Positions 46,258-56,695 of a stretch of 64,000 nt of DNA are shown here, piece after piece (position 1 is the stretch's first letter; every line of letters begins with the position of its first letter). The notes under the pieces are model-generated. The model was not told the DNA's origin, made no database searches, and worked only from the letters and a program-made list of their open reading frames with translations. Source of the DNA: Myrica gale (Eukaryota > Streptophyta > Magnoliopsida > Fagales > Myricaceae); NCBI GenBank assembly GCA_963930655.1, contig OZ005604.1:9682001-9746000 (forward strand), given 5' to 3'. The translations under genes were made by a program, and so were the position numbers.

Positions 46258-46760
46258 CCAAGAAACTAATAGCGTGGAACTGCCGAGGGTTGGGGCGACC
46301 TTCGGCAGTGAGGGTCCTTCGGGACTTGGTGAAGACCATTGATCCGGTAGGTATTTTCCTGATGGAGAGTAAGTTGGACTGTGGTGTTGTGGCTGGTGTG
46401 TTGAAGAAGTTGGGGTTTTCTTTGTTTTTATTGTGCCTCCAGTTGATAAGAAAGGAGGTTTAGTTTTTTGTTGGCGTCCGGGGTTTCTTTCTTTGTTTTG
46501 TGGAAATCTAAAAACGGTATTCACTTGGAGGTGCAACTGGGTGGTGAGGATCCGACTTTTCTCTATTCTTTGGTCTATGGGTCTCCTGTATAGAAGGAGA
46601 GGAAAGGTTTTTGGTAGGTGATGGGACAGCTTGCTCCCGTTGATAACACTCCTTGGCTATGCTTAGGTGACTTCAACGATATTGTCCATTAAACGTGTAA
46701 AGAACCTGCTGGTCGAATGTCAACTTATGGAGCCGACTTAGTCAAATTTAGCTATGGAGG
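46258..46760 (+). pseudogene. LINE ORF2 endonuclease region
   Basis: It begins LIAWNCRGLGRPSAVRVLRD, the start motif of plant L1 endonucleases, followed by GIFLMESKL with the catalytic glutamate and, after frame changes, LGDFNDI near 46660-46680. This domain nicks target DNA for insertion. It is shorter than the normal 230 or so residues, so internal sequence is lost. Confidence 0.8.
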
Positions 46761-46871
46761 CAGACCTACAGCTCGCTTTGGATGTGCAGTGGCGTAGGGA
46801 AGAACTTCTATGGAGGCAAAAATCAAGAGAGTTGCGGCTGATTTCTTGCGACTTAAACACGAAATATTACC

Positions 46872-48360
46872 ATGCTTCTACTGTTCTACGTCAATGTAGG
46901 AACCAGATTTTTAAACTTAAGCATGATGAGTTGTTCTGGTTTCGGGCAGAGAAGCTATTGGAAATTTTTTTTTTCTGAATTCCATCAGGGGCTCTTTACT
47001 TCTAGAAACCCGGACATCCCATCTGATCTAGATATGATGATTGAGCCGTTAATCACAGCTGAGGACAATACCATGCTCACTACCTTGCTGGATTATGAGG
47101 AGATAGTTACCACGATCAAGAAGATGTCACCTAAAAAGGCCCTGGGACTTGATGGTATGACTGTTTACTTTTTTAGATTCTTTTGGGATGTGGTTGGATT
47201 AGATGTTGTTCGTACTATCCAAGACTTCTTTATGAATGATACACTGCCTCCTGCTCTTAATCATACGAACATTACACTAATACCGAAAGTTGAGAATCCT
47301 GCAAAGGTTACTCAATTTCATCCTATTAGTTTATGTAACGTCATTTACAAAGTTATTTTCAAGATTATGATTGAACGGTTGAAGGTTGTTCTTCCAAAGC
47401 TCATCTCGCCCTTCCAGATGGCATTTGTCTTGGGGCGTACAGTTCAAGATAACTATATTGTTGCCGCTAAAACCTTTCATTGTATGAATCATAAGCAAGG
47501 GCGAGGAGGATGGATGGTCATTAAAGCCGATATGGAGAAAGCTTATGATAGGGTGGAGTGGAGTGGAGTTTTGCGTTGACTGTCTCAGAGCGATTTGGTT
47601 TTAGTGCAACATGGATTCGGTGGGTGGAACAATGTTTATCAACTACATCTTTTTCTCTTCTCATCAATGGTAGCCCGTTTGGGATGATTAGGCCATCCAG
47701 GGGTCTTCATCAAGGGGATCTGTTATCTTCCCTCTTATTTATTTTGTGTTCTGAAGTGTTGTCTAGATTACTGTTGAGAGAGGAGAACATGGGCAGACTG
47801 AAGGGTATCAAAGTGGGTCGGGGTGCCCCAAGTATCTCTCATCTTTTGTTCGCGAATGATCTCCTTCTTTTTGGTAAGGCTACTTTACGAGAAGCGTCGA
47901 TCTTGGATGAGTGTCTTGAGAAATATATGGCGTGGTCGGGCCAACAAGTGAATCGTGCGAAGTCTTCGGTTCATTTTAGTAAAAAATTTCATGGGCAGCC
48001 TCTCCTACACATCTTGGATAAACTTCAATTGAGGAAAATTTCATCCAAGGCCAAACACCTTGGTTTGCCGCTGCTGATTCCAAGGTCCAAGACAAGGGCT
48101 GCTACTAAGATTAAGGAAATTTTTTGCACAAAATCTCGAGATGGAAAGCGAAGGTTCTTTCACAAGTCGGGCGCACGGTGATGATCAAGGCAGCTGCAAG
48201 TGCAATCCCATCATATATTTTGAGTTATTTTTCTATGCCTAAATCTTGGTGTAAGGATATTGATAAAGAGCTAAAAATTTTTGGTAGATATCCGAATGAG
48301 AAATCCCGAAATCACTCCATAAAATGGTGGAAATCAATCTGTACTCCCAAGTAGCGAGGA
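46872..48360 (+). pseudogene. LINE ORF2 reverse transcriptase region
   Basis: Readable motifs are KKALGLDGMTVYFFRFFWDV, NITLIPKVENPAKVTQFHPI, SPFQMAFVLGRTVQDNYIVA, IKADMEKAYDRVEW with the first catalytic aspartate, GLHQGDLLSSLLFILCSEVL, and LLFANDLLLFGK, where the first aspartate of the FADD pair is asparagine. The thumb-like region continues to about 48360. At least one frame change occurs near 47560. The asparagine alone should prevent polymerase activity. Confidence 0.9.
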
Positions 48361-48899
48361 GGCCTAGGTATGAGATTAACTTATGATGTCAATTCTGCCT
48401 TGATCTCAAAATTAGCGTGGATTATGCTAAATCATAAGGACAGACTTTGCGTACGAGTTCTAGGTGGGAAATATCTGAGAGAGTCTTCTGTAATGGAGGC
48501 AGGGATGATGCCTACAGATTCATGGATATGGAAGGGCATTGTCCAACATCGGGAGGTGTTGCGAGGTGGATTGTGTTACAAGGTGGGCTTTGGGACATAT
48601 CTGCTCTAAGGGACCCCTTGGTGCCAACCATTCCTAGTTTCAAAGTCATAATGCGCGATGGCAGTCTGCGTGAGCTGGAGCATATGAAGGTGAACGACCT
48701 TATGATGATGGACGGGCGATGTTGGGATATCACCAGACTTCAGCAGTTATTTCCTCAGCATATAATTGATGTTATTTTAAAGATTCGAATTCCAGTAAAT
48801 GCTCTGCCCGATAAAATTTTCTGGCCACTAGATCCAAAGGGAGAATTCTCAATAAAAATGGTGTACAAATTGCTGATTGAGAACACGTGTCAGGGGATG

Positions 48900-49130
48900 G
48901 ATTCTTATCATAACGATAGGTGGCGGGATCTTTGGAAATTAAAAATTCATGAGCTTCTAAAGCTTTTAATGTGGAAGGTCATGTGGGAGATCTTACCCAC
49001 AAAATGTAAAGTGGCGGAACGGATGGGCAGTAATGTGAATCCAGTTAATGATTTTTCTTGCTCACTGTGTGGAGAGGGGCCAGAGGAGCTCTGACACTTA
49101 CTTTTTATTGTCCTTATAGCAGAGGCATCT
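48900..49130 (+). pseudogene. LINE zf-RVT zinc-finger region
   Basis: Translation gives LWKLKIHELLKLLMWKVMWE, then CSLCGEGPEEL, a stop, and LLFYCPYSRGIW, the C-x2-C...C pattern of the zf-RVT domain that follows reverse transcriptase in plant LINE ORF2. Confidence 0.85.
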
Positions 49131-49381
49131 GGAGTGAGTACCCTTGGCAAATAAATATTGTAATCTTTGGTCAGGGCTCTATTGGTGAGTGGGTGACAAA
49201 TATTCTCCATCCACACACGAATATTGACATCCCTCTGGATGAACAACTCTTCTTCCAATTGTATGCTGCAAATGCCATAGATATGCTATGGTACAATCGA
49301 AATCAAGTGGTACATGAAGGGATTAAATGCGAGATATTTGATCTAGCAGCATGGGTAAGAAGTCTGAGCTGGGAGCACTAG

Positions 49382-49890
49382 ATGGCTTGGAAACAGAAGT
49401 TGACTCAAGTTACAAGACAGCGCTGGCTGCCACCACCCACAGATAGTTTGAAGGTCAACGTTGATGTTGCAATTCGTGATGATTTTGCTGTGGTAGTTGC
49501 CCTCGCTCGGGATCACCAGGGTCAGATTCGGGGCTTTAAAATTGACCGAATAGGTGCTGTAGAACCCCTCGTAGGGGAGGTCGAAGCAATGAAGCTGGGA
49601 GTGGATCTCATCGCTCAGTTGGGATATCAAAATGTTTACTTTCATGGAGATTCGAAGCTTGTTATTTCAGCCTTTCCTGCGACTACCTCTTGGCAGATTC
49701 ATCTCATTGTGCAGGAAACGTGTGCTATCCTTCAGCAGGTGAAGCAATGGTGATTTACTCATATCCGTCGTGATGCAAATTCGGTTGTGCATCAATTAGC
49801 TCGTTGGGCCGCTTCTGAGATTATCTCAGGACGCAATTCCTGTAGTATTGAGCAATTTCCTAATATTTCTTTGTTGTATGCTGGGACTAA
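49382..49890 (+). pseudogene. LINE RNase H domain
   Basis: LKVNVDVAIRDDFAVVVALA, LVGEVEAMKLGVDLIAQLGY, YFHGDSKLVISAF and, after a stop at 49751, HIRRDANSVVHQLARWA make up the plant-type RNase H found at the end of many L1 ORF2 proteins. The catalytic aspartate, glutamate and aspartate positions are visible. It lies about 70 bases before the A-tail. Confidence 0.85.
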
Positions 49891-50198
49891 GCCCCTTGAA
49901 CTGTGGTTTTGTTTGTTTGTTTGCTGGTTTGTAATAAAGTTGATGTTTTGATAAAAAAAAGACACTCATTTCCACAGTAGAATATGGTTAAATAATAGCC
50001 ATTTGAATAGTTTGAAGGCTCAATGCCATAAATTGACAATTTAAAACCTAAAATATTATTAGTCTCATCATTTAGAAACCTAAAGTGAAAATTTCCGCAT
50101 ATTTTAGGCATACTCTTCCATGGTTTTTCCGTTTTGGTATTCCACACGACAACTTGACATTTGTGTTCTAAAAAAGTGCGATAGACGCGTGAAATATG

Positions 50199-51164
50199 TC
50201 AAGTTTTTGTCCCAGCATGCATCTGCCCGTATCTCACATGTTGGATAGTATCTCCAGTACTGTTCTCTTTTCCTGTAAAACATAAAAGATAGAAACCAAA
50301 TGCCTCTGTTAGCTTGGATAATTTATGATCATGCATGTTTGTTTTACTAATTGCAAATACAAATGGAAGGGAATTCGCAGAACATAGATCCATACAAGAG
50401 CAAGCAGCTTCGACTCGAACCTCTCAAGTTTCTGGGTATTTTTCTATTTTTTTGTTTTTCTGGGCTTTTGTATGTGTTTAGCGATTGTAGATCGAAGTGA
50501 CTTTCAACTGATTTCTGCCTCTAACAAATGCTCTAATATCAATATCACGCCTGAACTAATAACCCCTTAACACAGGAATAGTTTGTGATTTGAGATGTTG
50601 TCGCTAAGTTGAGCGTCCAATCGGTAGGGTCACAAGAGCAAGCACAGTCAGCTTTAGAAGTACAATTTCAAACCTATCCGCATCCATGACTCAACCCTCA
50701 GTACAAATATTCCCCACGGACAAAATATATCCAATCTTAAGTTTCCACACCGACCTTCTTTCATAAATGGGTATAATTCAATAAATAAACAGGACATTGA
50801 AACAAGAAAAAATATGTTAAGAGTGCTTCAAACATAAATACTGTATAGTACCTTTCGGGTTCTGGATAGCAGAGAGAGACCAACTCGACAGATCAGCCGA
50901 TAAGTCGAGCAAATCAAGACAGTCGGAGATGGCATTGGAAAGGCGAAAGTTGCCAAAAGCATTGATAAAAGGAGTGATAATGGAGGCCACCTCTTGTACG
51001 GCCTCGATGGTGGTCTTGACCGAGTTAACAAATTCGGATGATGACACCTTTAAGCACTCCGACTGCAAGAGATCTGTGCAAGAGCTGGTAGCAGATGCGG
51101 TGCACATACAAAGCATGAGCATAAACAAGGGTTTTAACAGCTTAATGCTAAATGGAGGAGCCAT
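50199..51164 (-). pseudogene. PME/PMEI-type gene, 5' part only
   Basis: Exon 1 (50852-51164) starts MAPPFSIKLLKPLFMLMLCM, a secretion signal. It continues with a PMEI-type domain: SCTDLLQSECLKVSSSEFVN, VKTTIEAVQEVASIITPF and RLSNAISDCLDLLDLSADLS, up to LSAIQNPKG. The start at 51164 is preferred over an in-frame ATG at 51206 because it puts the signal peptide at the N-terminus. A 579-bp intron (50273-50851, GT...AG) joins in phase to GKENSTGD, as in PME pro-domains. After that the sequence leaves the family and stops at 50199, giving about 128 residues with no enzyme domain. It is probably a truncated PME paralogue; a short secreted PMEI-like product cannot be excluded. Confidence 0.78.
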
Positions 51165-51285
51165 TTTGGAACTGTCAATGGACTCCTCAGACCAGAAAAT
51201 AAACACAGACCTTATAAACTAGTACAAATAGTGGTTGCTGTTTCTGTGTGCGGTATGCACATTATAAGCCAAGCCAAAGAGGGAG

Positions 51286-51293
51286 TTTATATA
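51286..51293 (-). promoter_or_regulatory. TATA box of the PME/PMEI-type gene
   Basis: TATATAAA on the minus strand, about 120 bases upstream of ATG 51164. The spacing would leave a leader of roughly 90 bases, normal for a plant gene. Confidence 0.55.
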
Positions 51294-51599
51294 TTGAAGG
51301 TGAAAGGGGCGAAGAGGGTGGGCGTTCAGCTGGGTAGGTGAGGGAATTTAAGAGGGGTCGAGGGAATTTAAGAGAGGTGATAGTGCAGAGACATGAGTCA
51401 GACCCAAATTTTCGGTTCCGGAATTTTTTTTAAAAAACTTAATTCAGGGCATTTTACCGTTTCACTTTGAGTGTTGATTTTTCAAAAAAAAAAAGGACAA
51501 AAAGGCAAACGGCAAAAGACAAAAGACATTGGGGCGAATGAACTAACTTTTAATGCTTTTAGCCATTACATTTTAATGGATTAATTATAACTCCACCAA

Positions 51600-51830
51600 A
51601 AGACAAAAGAGACTCAACACACTGAAGGCGGAAGGCTTCTTCTTCGTGAAGCTTCTGGCACTCCGCACTCTCGAAACCAAATCTCACGGTCTCACCCAGC
51701 CCTAAGCTCACCTCCCAGCGCCAGCGACAGCCCTCCACCGGCCTCCATTTCTCCCAGCCTCCCTCCTGAAAGCTCTCTCTCTTTCTCTCTTGATCATGTG
51801 CAGAGACATTTGGCTGGGAAATCTTAACTG
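51600..51830 (+). other. 5'-leader-like GC- and CT-rich segment
   Basis: The block is much richer in C and G than its surroundings and ends in CTCTCTCTCTTTCTCTC followed by GTGCAG. It resembles the pyrimidine-rich leader of a plant housekeeping gene on the plus strand, with T-rich intron-like DNA following. No start codon with a convincing ORF was found, so the gene itself is absent or not recognised. Confidence 0.35.
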
Positions 51831-52339
51831 GGAATTATTTTTCTTTTTGTTTTGGGGTTTGTTGTGTTGTGGGTTTGTAGTTTATTTATGAATGAGGATC
51901 TTTCGATAGCTTCTATCTATTTTGGTTTGGTCGTTTTTGTCATCTAGACGATGTTGCATTGTTGATTCGTTTAGATGGGCAAGGTAGTTTGTGGCAAGAC
52001 CCAGTTTTGCATTTAATTGGAATTGGTTCGGTGGGTGGAAATTTGAAAGGAATTTTTGCATGTTGTATACTGTGGTTGTTTCGCTAGATGATTTAAGCGG
52101 GAAAGAAAGTCTTTTGCAGACCAAGGTTTATTTGCTGGATGATTTTATTGTTTTCTTATGGAATACTGAATGATTTTATGCTCTGGTTTCCAATCTTGGC
52201 TGATTTGATTGTTGATCTAAGTGGAGAGGGATTGTTTCTGGCAGATTATGGTTCGACAGTTGGTTGAACCGGCCAAATTTGTTGATATTACTTTTTGACT
52301 TAGAGTCCGACTGCGTCATGGTTATGTAAATGTATATGG

Positions 52340-52437
52340 AACCAAAATTTTCGGATTCCATTTCCAGAAATTCCGGTTCCATTCCGGTGAGTACCGGAAC
52401 TGGAATTCCGGTTCCATCCGTTCCGGTACTCACCCTT
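52340..52437. repeat. Possible hAT-like terminal segment
   Basis: Repeated ATTCCGGTTCCAT and GTACCGGAAC words end in GTACTCACCCTTA. The complement, TAAGGGTGAGTACC, resembles plant hAT termini. The partner end was not found. Confidence 0.3.
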
Positions 52438-52539
52438 AGTCCAAAGTGTCATGGAAGCCGGGAATGGTAAAGTATATATCCATGTGTCGGAGCTCACAGA
52501 AATCTAGCGCGGTTTTTCTTTCTCTGCTCAATGCATAAT

Positions 52540-52746
52540 TGTAAATGCGCCTTTGGTTATGTTTGTGTTGTAAAAATTTTGGTATTGGATTTAGTGTTGT
52601 TGGTATTGGGTTTAGTGAAAAAGTGAATAGAGAGGTAATTTTTTATAGTGAAAAGTTATGATTTAATGAGAGAGAGAGATTATATTGTAGTATTTTATTG
52701 TGAGTTGATGAAATATTTTATGAAATATTGTTAACAAACGCACCCT
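52540..52746. repeat. MITE-like AT-rich element
   Basis: The ends ATGCGCCTTTGGTTATG and the complement of GTTAACAAACGCACCCT form a loose inverted pair around about 180 bases of AT-rich non-coding DNA. The match is imperfect and no target duplication was seen. Confidence 0.3.
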
Positions 52747-53393
52747 TTGTCTTCACTACCAGCCTGATTATGATTTATGAAAAAGATCATGTCACGCATA
52801 TCAAAGTCTCTTTTTCGAAACCCTTTCACTAATAATCCTTGTGTTCTTTGGTTTTTACGAGATGATTTAAGTGTGGTAATTTTTCTCTTTCTGGATAGGG
52901 ATCCCACGCACGTCATGACCCATGTCCTTGGACTCTATGGGACGCCCATGTCTATGCCCCCTATTTCCTTCCTTATTCCTTTCCCAGATCCAATAGTATG
53001 GTTTGTCAACATAGATGCAGTGTCATTCCTCTTCCTTGATTTCAGTCCTCCTGTGAAATTAATTCAAGTCTTTTTTCTATATAGCACTACTTCAGGTTAT
53101 TTCTTTTACTCTGCTAATAAATCCAAACACATCACAATCACCTTTCCCTAATTTATTGAAAAATGGCTTTTGACTAGTTACTTTGCTTCTTCTTTTTGAG
53201 GATCCCGGTTTGATCACCCACCTAATCGCATTTGCATTATACACTAATGCTATAGCATATAAATCCATTTTAATTGAGGATTAATTCATTTTAAAGAAAA
53301 GGATTAAATTTTAAAATTAAAATACTCTCTAATTTATTGTCTAAATTGAACAGCCGAAAAGATAACTAATATATGTAAACCTGATTAATCAGT
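52747..53393. other. Spacer without recognisable genes
   Basis: A 124-codon open frame at 52777-53151 (plus strand) has hydrophobic, low-complexity content and no recognisable family. The rest is AT-rich. Confidence 0.4.
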
Positions 53394-53560
53394 TGTTTAT
53401 AGTCAACACGTTAGAGTAGAGGCACTTCGATCTTCACGTATCTTTCCTACACAATCAAAAGAATAGCCTCGGACACCGAGGTTACTAGCCTCCGATGCTT
53501 AAGTCAGTATTTTCAAGCAGAGGTATCCGAAGAGTCTTTTTGATGTAACAGTTTTTTTGC
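53394..53560 (-). repeat. Putative end of the Tat-like 3' LTR
   Basis: Read on the minus strand, this contains ACTTAAGCATCGGAGGCTAG and CGGTGTCCGAGGC, words typical of the 3' part of Tat-type LTRs, and ends near CTATAAACA. With no second LTR in the window the boundary cannot be confirmed. Confidence 0.45.
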
Positions 53561-54007
53561 ATACCTTTTCTATCGTTCTCTCTTGCTTTTATAACCTTTT
53601 TTCCACGTTCTCTCGCTTCTCCTCGTGTGATCATGTGTTGTTCGATGGTTATCACACGTCCGAGCTGGGGCGTTATTTCCCACATTCGGGATCGAGGAAT
53701 TATGGAATCGGCGGTTGTAAAGGGGTTGTTTGAACAACCGTTTAGGGCACGTCTGACGATCTTTGGTTCTGGATCTGTATGCCTAATGGGCTTGAGCGTA
53801 GCTTATGGATTTAGGAGAGATGGAATCACCATTGTCGGCGCAAATTGATTTGGACCGGTATAATTCACTAGTCGTATCATAAGAGTCCCCCCCATTCTCG
53901 AGTGGATTCATGATGGGGATCTTGTTGAGAATATTTGTCGTGCTTCGGAGGCCGAGGTATGAGGGCGGTGAAGCTAAACGTATAGCAAACTGAGTTCTTA
54001 TTAATGA

Positions 54008-54700
54008 TTACATCTCGGCCCACAAGGGAATCGTCCACTCGATTACATTCCCTGTGAGACCTAAATATATTTCACTATATCGAAATTCTTTGTTTGCATA
54101 GCAAGTGTTGCAGAAGTGTTGGCGATATGTGATCCACCATTCTGAAAACGATGCTGGGACCTCGGCTGTCGTTGGGATACGATAGTGATGTTCCTTTGGG
54201 CATTTCAGCCTGTCTTCCAGTCTATACCGATGTCCATAAGTCCAACTGTATCTGGTTATTACCCAGTCTATAATGGCTTTTCTCACGATCTCCATTTGTT
54301 CAACATTCAGCTTTCGTTGGAGTTCCATAATCAGATCCACGACATCCTGCCTCGCGCTTCCTCCTTGGTGGTGGTAGGTCAAGGCGAGTAGATATTTGGC
54401 TTTCGAATTTCCTTTTTTGCCGAGGTGCGGACTTCCTTTAACCCTTCGTTGATTGTGGAGGTCCAACACATTTTTCTGCTACCTAGATGAAAAGCTCGTG
54501 TGGGTTCCCGTTCACGTAGCATTTGTCGCGGAGGATTCTTCATTCTTCCGTCAGAGGATATGGGGGTTGCATGTCGGGATACCAAATAGAGATTTTGTCA
54601 TTCCCGTGGGTTGTCACGTATGACTCGGCTTATCACCTCTGTCCATATTTCTTCAGGCAGGGTTCTATGGTTTTGTTTCGACGTTGACATCTTTCTCTCT
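54008..54700 (-). pseudogene. F-box-like ORF B (degenerate)
   Basis: Near 54690-54600 the minus strand encodes MSTSKQNHRTLPEEIWTEVI then SRVIRDNPRE, an F-box-like start (LPEE...I..R). About 150 codons further on it shows AKYLLALTYHHQGGSARQDV, resembling the Sel1-like middle of plant F-box proteins of the At2g35280 kind, and near the end FCNTCYANKEFRYSEI, a cysteine pair. The parts are not in one frame. Its C-terminal layout resembles ORF A at 55558-56314, so the two may be duplicates. Confidence 0.42.
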
Positions 54701-55284
54701 TGAGTCTTGTGTTGTCTTCTTCTTTTTTCTTTTTCAGCTGGGACTGCTTCTCCTTTTGTGCTTGTATTTGACTGACAGTTTGGGGTTCCGTATGTTGGGC
54801 TGCCCATTTTTCCATCTTTTCTCGCTTGCCGCGACACGTGGCTATCCAGGCCTTTTATACACAATAGTGGATAACCTTCTCCATGTGTCTTGAGTGGTAC
54901 GTTGCATTTAATGTGGTCATTTCTGACGTTTGGTAGTTCCGCCGATTGTCGTTTATAACGACACGTGGTTCCCTTTTGTTTGCCCTTAGGTGTTGCGTAT
55001 CAGGGGACAGTGTGTCGCCTCGAGTGTTGTAGCTTTGACACCTACCGCTCTAGTTTGTTCGTACAACGCGTGGCCTTCTGACGATTCATCTGGGCTGGTA
55101 TGCGTCACTTCATCACGTCCCAAAATGGTTCGCATTTATGATGGCAGTCTTTGGGTCATCCGACGGCTCGGGGAGAGATATGTCATTCCAATTTCCGTTT
55201 TTAACAGTTTAATCGAGTATGACTCCCGTCTTCGACGTATGCCGTGTTGATATTGGCTCATTTTTTGGCAAGATTGTTTCCTTG

Positions 55285-55470
55285 GCAATGTCACGTTGTA
55301 ACCAATTGATCTGGTTAAATGTTGTACATCGGCAATGTTTTGTTGTAACCAATTGATCTGGTTATATGTTGTACATCGGCAACGCTTTGTCGTAACCAAT
55401 TGATCTGGTTATATGTTGTACATTGGCAACGTTTTGTTGTAACCAATTGATCTGGTTATATGTTGTTCAT
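55285..55470. repeat. 47-bp minisatellite, about four copies
   Basis: GTAACCAATTGATCTGGTTA starts at 55298, 55345, 55392 and 55439, a constant 47-base period. The units differ by only a few bases and contain the palindromic word CAATTG. The array lies between the two F-box-like ORFs. Confidence 0.92.
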
Positions 55471-55557
55471 GTCACAATCACAAAGAATAAAAAGAACATT
55501 TATGAAATAAAAGTTGTTTTCATTAATTTGGAAAGGGTACAGAATATTCAGACTATG

Positions 55558-56314
55558 TCATTGCTTTGACATGTGCTCGTCGAGGCGTTTGAACACCCAA
55601 TTCTCGTAGCATGTTTTGCAGAGGTCTTTCTTTTGGCCTTTCGTCCCGCGGTCCGCCATGAAAGGAGGGTCGTGACCATCTGGGCAGAGCGCGTATTTTT
55701 CTACTGGAAAAATTGGCCCACCATCTCGGATGTGATACGTCAACCATTCTTGTGTGGTGTTCAGTAGCGCCCGCATTTCTCTTCTTCCAAGTTTAGTCCG
55801 CAGTGCCCAAATCATATCTCGGCCTTTTGCTTGAAAGGAAGGCTAGGAAAGCGCGTGCTGACTTGTGCCATTTTGAAGCCGATGTCCTTAATTTGTTGAC
55901 GGCCTCAAGAGTCACTCCCTCTTCTCGGAGGTGTCGCGTTGTCTCCATAAAAACTTTATGAGGGTTACGTACCTTTCGACAAATTTGTCAGACCTCGTGC
56001 CAAACGAGGGTTGGTGTCTAGGGCGTGGAGTAGTCTGCCAGATTCATCCTGTTGAAGGATAACTCGTTGGAGGCTGTCTGGTGGAACTCTCGGGAAGCCA
56101 GTTTGAACTGCTTCCAGTCGTTGATGTTATGTTTCGGAACGTAGTTGGCGATGATGGTGAGAACATCGAGAGGAAGGCGTGGGGTTTGACAATCTTCCGT
56201 CATGGTGGTTGAGGCCTTATGCTGGCCTTCTCTTTTGTTGTTCTTTGAATCTTTTTTCTTGCTGGAGTACCCGCATGGTCTTTTATAGACGTAGCGGACG
56301 ATGCATTCGTTCAT
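55558..56314 (-). pseudogene. F-box-like ORF A (degenerate)
   Basis: The frame at 56314-56018 reads MNECIVRYVYKRPCGYSSKK and, after a basic stretch, LPLDVLTIIANYVPKHNIND, WKQFKLASREFHQTASN. This is an F-box-like motif, the domain that links substrate receptors to SKP1 in SCF ubiquitin ligases. A second frame at 55815-55558 ends with ALCPDGHDPPF and LCKTCYENWVFKRLDEHM, a cysteine pair also seen in ORF B. The two frames are separated by about 200 bases that may hold an intron or decay. Confidence 0.42.
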
Positions 56315-56695
56315 CGTGGCCCTATAGGTGAATGAAATGATCTCAATGCCCGTAGGGTTCCTTAAGTAACGCTTTGTCTGCCCTCCTCGATGATGGCCAG
56401 TTCGGTAATTTTACAGAATCTTTCGATGAGTTGCTTCTCATGCCCGGATGTCGCTCCACTCTTTAATTAACAGTCATTTTTTGTGACTGTTCGGTTTCAG
56501 GTTTATGTGACGTCGTTCCAAGATTTCTCGGGATTTCCTCGAACCGGTGTGTTTTCGGTTGAGGGGCCCATCGGTCATTGCGTATTCCCTTTTAGGGCTG
56601 TCTTCCCTCATTCCTGTCACTTCTTGAATTCTTCTGGATTCTTAGTCTCCCGCCCTTTGAGAGTAGTCATTTGCAAAGTGACTCACTGTTTCTAT

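Larger units (their letters stand above)
45749..49960 (+). mobile_element. L1-type LINE, 5'-truncated
   Basis: A 4.2 kb non-LTR retrotransposon in plus orientation ending in a short A-tail (49953-49960). It is flanked by an imperfect 16-bp duplication, GTCACTCGTTTCCACA at 45733-45748 and GACACTCATTTCCACA at 49961-49976 (14 of 16). It carries an ORF1 end, then ORF2 with endonuclease, reverse transcriptase, zf-RVT and RNase H domains. Several stops and frame changes are present, and the reverse transcriptase active site reads FAND instead of FADD. The diverged duplications and broken frames suggest an old insertion. Confidence 0.9.

Noticed and set aside
43626-49980. CACTA element spanning from CACTACTACAAAA to the LINE end
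   Set aside because: No inverted partner of the CACTA-like end was found and the LINE boundaries are explained by its own target duplication.
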